Source: an uncultured Winogradskyella sp.
GTDB lineage: Bacteria; Bacteroidota; Bacteroidia; Flavobacteriales; Flavobacteriaceae
Assembly (NCBI RefSeq): GCF_947501905.1
Contig: NZ_CANMXL010000003.1
Coordinates: 186,001-250,000 of the forward strand
Direction: 5' to 3'
DNA: 64,000 nucleotides
The translations under genes were made by a program, and so were the position numbers. Shown here one piece after another: positions 62,992-64,000 of this stretch. The stretch's first letter is position 1; every line of letters begins with the position of its first letter. Below the pieces are notes generated by a model. The model made no database searches, had not been told where the DNA came from, and was given only the letters and a program-made list of their open reading frames with translations.

Positions 62992-63471
62992 ATGAAAAAA
63001 AGATTTTATTTCGGTTTATTGATAATGCTAAGTTTTTCTCTGATGTCAACAACATGTTCAACAGATGATGATGACGGAAGCCCAAACGATAATAGTCAGC
63101 AAATTGCTCAAGCTGTAAGTACAGCTCAGTCTGGAACATGGAGAATTACAAATTTCAATGACTCTGGTCAAAATGAAACTTCAGATTTTAACGGCTATAA
63201 CTTTAGCTTTAATTCTGACGGAACTTTAGTAGCGACTAACGGTTCAAATACCGTAAATGGTACTTGGTCTGTTACTGATGACAGCAGTAGCAGTAGCAGT
63301 AGTAGCGATGATATTGATTTCAATATTTTCTTTCCAGTCCCAGCCAGCAATAATTTTGAAGATTTAAATGATGATTGGGATATTGTCTCTATATCATCTA
63401 CTAGAATAGAATTAATTGATATAAGTGGAGGAAATGGGGGCACTGATATGCTCACATTTGAGAAAAATTAA
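62992..63471 (+). CDS. Small repeat lipoprotein sharing the domain of the upstream gene
   Basis: This 159-residue protein has a lipobox near TTC (Cys22). One copy of the same repeat domain as the upstream lipoprotein is visible: WRITNFNDSG, then YNFSFNSDGTLVATNG, VNGTWSV, WDIVSISSTRIELIDISGGNGGTDMLTFEKN. An eight-Ser run (about 98-105) is encoded by an AGCAGT-type tandem repeat. It lies 25 nt after the larger gene, so the two are probably co-transcribed and arose by duplication. Confidence 0.75.
   Translation: MKKRFYFGLLIMLSFSLMSTTCSTDDDDGSPNDNSQQIAQAVSTAQSGTWRITNFNDSGQNETSDFNGYNFSFNSDGTLVATNGSNTVNGTWSVTDDSSSSSSSSDDIDFNIFFPVPASNNFEDLNDDWDIVSISSTRIELIDISGGNGGTDMLTFEKN
63283..63306 (+). repeat. 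In-frame AGC/AGT microsatellite
   Basis: AGCAGT is repeated three times and followed by AGTAGC, 24 nt in all, coding for eight serines in the small lipoprotein. Gain or loss of units would keep the reading frame. Confidence 0.85.
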
Positions 63472-63540
63472 AGAAAAAGAAGAATTAGTTAGTCAAGTAA
63501 TCGCTCCCTCTCTGCCCCAAAATATTTGATTAATAGCAGA

Positions 63541-63570
63541 CCAACCATGATTATCATGGTTGGTTTTTTT
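63541..63570 (+). terminator. Rho-independent terminator after lipoprotein pair
   Basis: A perfect 10-bp stem (CCAACCATGA / TCATGGTTGG) with a 3-nt loop and seven Ts. It ends the two-lipoprotein transcript. Confidence 0.93.
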
Positions 63571-63651
63571 AAATTAGATTGCAATTTAAATACACTGAGT
63601 ATAAATTATCTTATTTAATGATTTATTCTTCAGATAAAACTCTAATTGCTT

Positions 63652-64000
63652 TTACACTTTAAATACTTCTTCAAGATTCTTAAAACTCTTAAATTCTAAC
63701 ATATACCCGTTAGGGTCTGTTACAAAAAAAGACAGGTGTTCACCTGACTTATTTTTTAAAAAAGTAGTTTGGGTAGTTAGTTCTAAATTCTCATTTGTTA
63801 GCTTAGAATACATTTTACCCCAAGAGTCGATGTCAAGAATTATTCCAAAATGAAAAGATGACAAGACCTTTCCTTCAAAAGCATACTTTGGATTAGTAAA
63901 ATCAAATTTACCTACTTGTGTGAATGTAACTTGATGTCCAAACAAATTTATATCGACCCAATTATTTGCATATCTTCCTAAGTTTGCGCCAATGGTATCT
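63652..64000 (-). CDS. VOC (glyoxalase-like) protein, truncated by window end
   Basis: This minus-strand frame stays open to the window edge, so the 5' part is missing. Readable motifs include IGANLGRYANNWVDINLFGHQVTFTQ, the FHFGIILDIDSWGKMY segment (His and the second VOC repeat) and the end FVTDPNGYMLEFKSF (metal-ligand Glu). The fold is a vicinal oxygen chelate dimer of the glyoxalase or dioxygenase type. Substrate unknown. Confidence 0.82.
   Translation of the reverse strand, partial: DTIGANLGRYANNWVDINLFGHQVTFTQVGKFDFTNPKYAFEGKVLSSFHFGIILDIDSWGKMYSKLTNENLELTTQTTFLKNKSGEHLSFFVTDPNGYMLEFKSFKNLEEVFKV

Noticed and set aside
63652-63945. Complete 97-residue VOC protein
   Set aside because: The putative first codon is an internal TTG (Leu) and the frame stays open to the window edge with conserved sequence, so the gene is truncated by the window.
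1-64000. CRISPR arrays, prophage or rRNA genes
   Set aside because: I saw no regularly spaced repeats, phage structural genes or rRNA sequence on either strand.

Overview
The window looks like the chromosome of a marine-type member of the Flavobacteriaceae (Bacteroidota). The DNA is AT-rich. Genes lack obvious Shine-Dalgarno sequences, and several are preceded by the TAnnTTTG -7 promoter box of this phylum. Lipoproteins with SC/TC lipoboxes, TonB-dependent receptors with carboxypeptidase-like N-terminal domains, a FecR/ECF-sigma module, a methylmalonyl-CoA epimerase and the DUF177-rpmF-fabH-accB-accC order all fit. No phage, insertion sequence, integrase, CRISPR array or rRNA was seen.

Region 1 (0.3-10 kb) holds an ElaA-type acetyltransferase, a double OmpA-domain protein, a CtpA/S41 protease overlapping rnpA, an operon-like run of a metallo-beta-lactamase-fold hydrolase with two exported lipoprotein proteases (S8 and M1), and a CPA1 antiporter. 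Region 2 (10-20 kb) is housekeeping: fatty-acid initiation genes, pdxA, riboflavin synthase, a CAU tRNA, mce, rbfA, a LolC/E-like permease and dusB. Region 3 (20-28.4 kb) has an M28 peptidase, a TolB-like lipoprotein, a TonB-type barrel, lepA, a DAO-type oxidoreductase and a Gre-like small protein.

Region 4 (28.5-38.2 kb) is the accessory highlight: eleven same-strand, tightly packed genes. They encode a YceI-like lipid carrier, a geranylgeranyl-reductase-like flavoprotein, a methyltransferase, a type III polyketide synthase, a DHFR/RibD-like reductase, a FabI-like SDR, a FabZ-like dehydratase, a KAS-II-like ketosynthase, an acyl carrier protein, a phosphopantetheinyl transferase and an MMPL/RND transporter. 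Together they read as a self-contained pathway in which a dedicated acyl chain is made on an ACP, passed to the type III PKS, decorated by methylation and oxidation, and exported: a phenolic-lipid or alkylquinone-like product. This is inference.

Region 5 (38-57 kb) is mostly housekeeping: ABC ATPase, prolyl oligopeptidase, asd, mscL, alr, tdk, rsmI, a uracil-DNA glycosylase, an AhpD-like/OsmC divergent pair, recJ, an MFS transporter, a sulfatase, lpxH, queD with a coupled 33-residue membrane ORF, a MATE transporter and a universal stress protein. It ends in a tRNA-Ala(GGC)-like gene whose two halves do not pair properly.

Region 6 (57-63.6 kb) is a cell-surface signalling locus: ECF sigma factor, FecR anti-sigma and STN-containing TonB receptor on the minus strand, opposite two acidic repeat lipoproteins on the plus strand. 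The same bipartite element, GGGACAAT-N10-GTTGTTTTAA, lies upstream of both fecR and the first lipoprotein in matching orientation. This suggests that the sigma factor drives both arms. The window ends inside a VOC-family gene.
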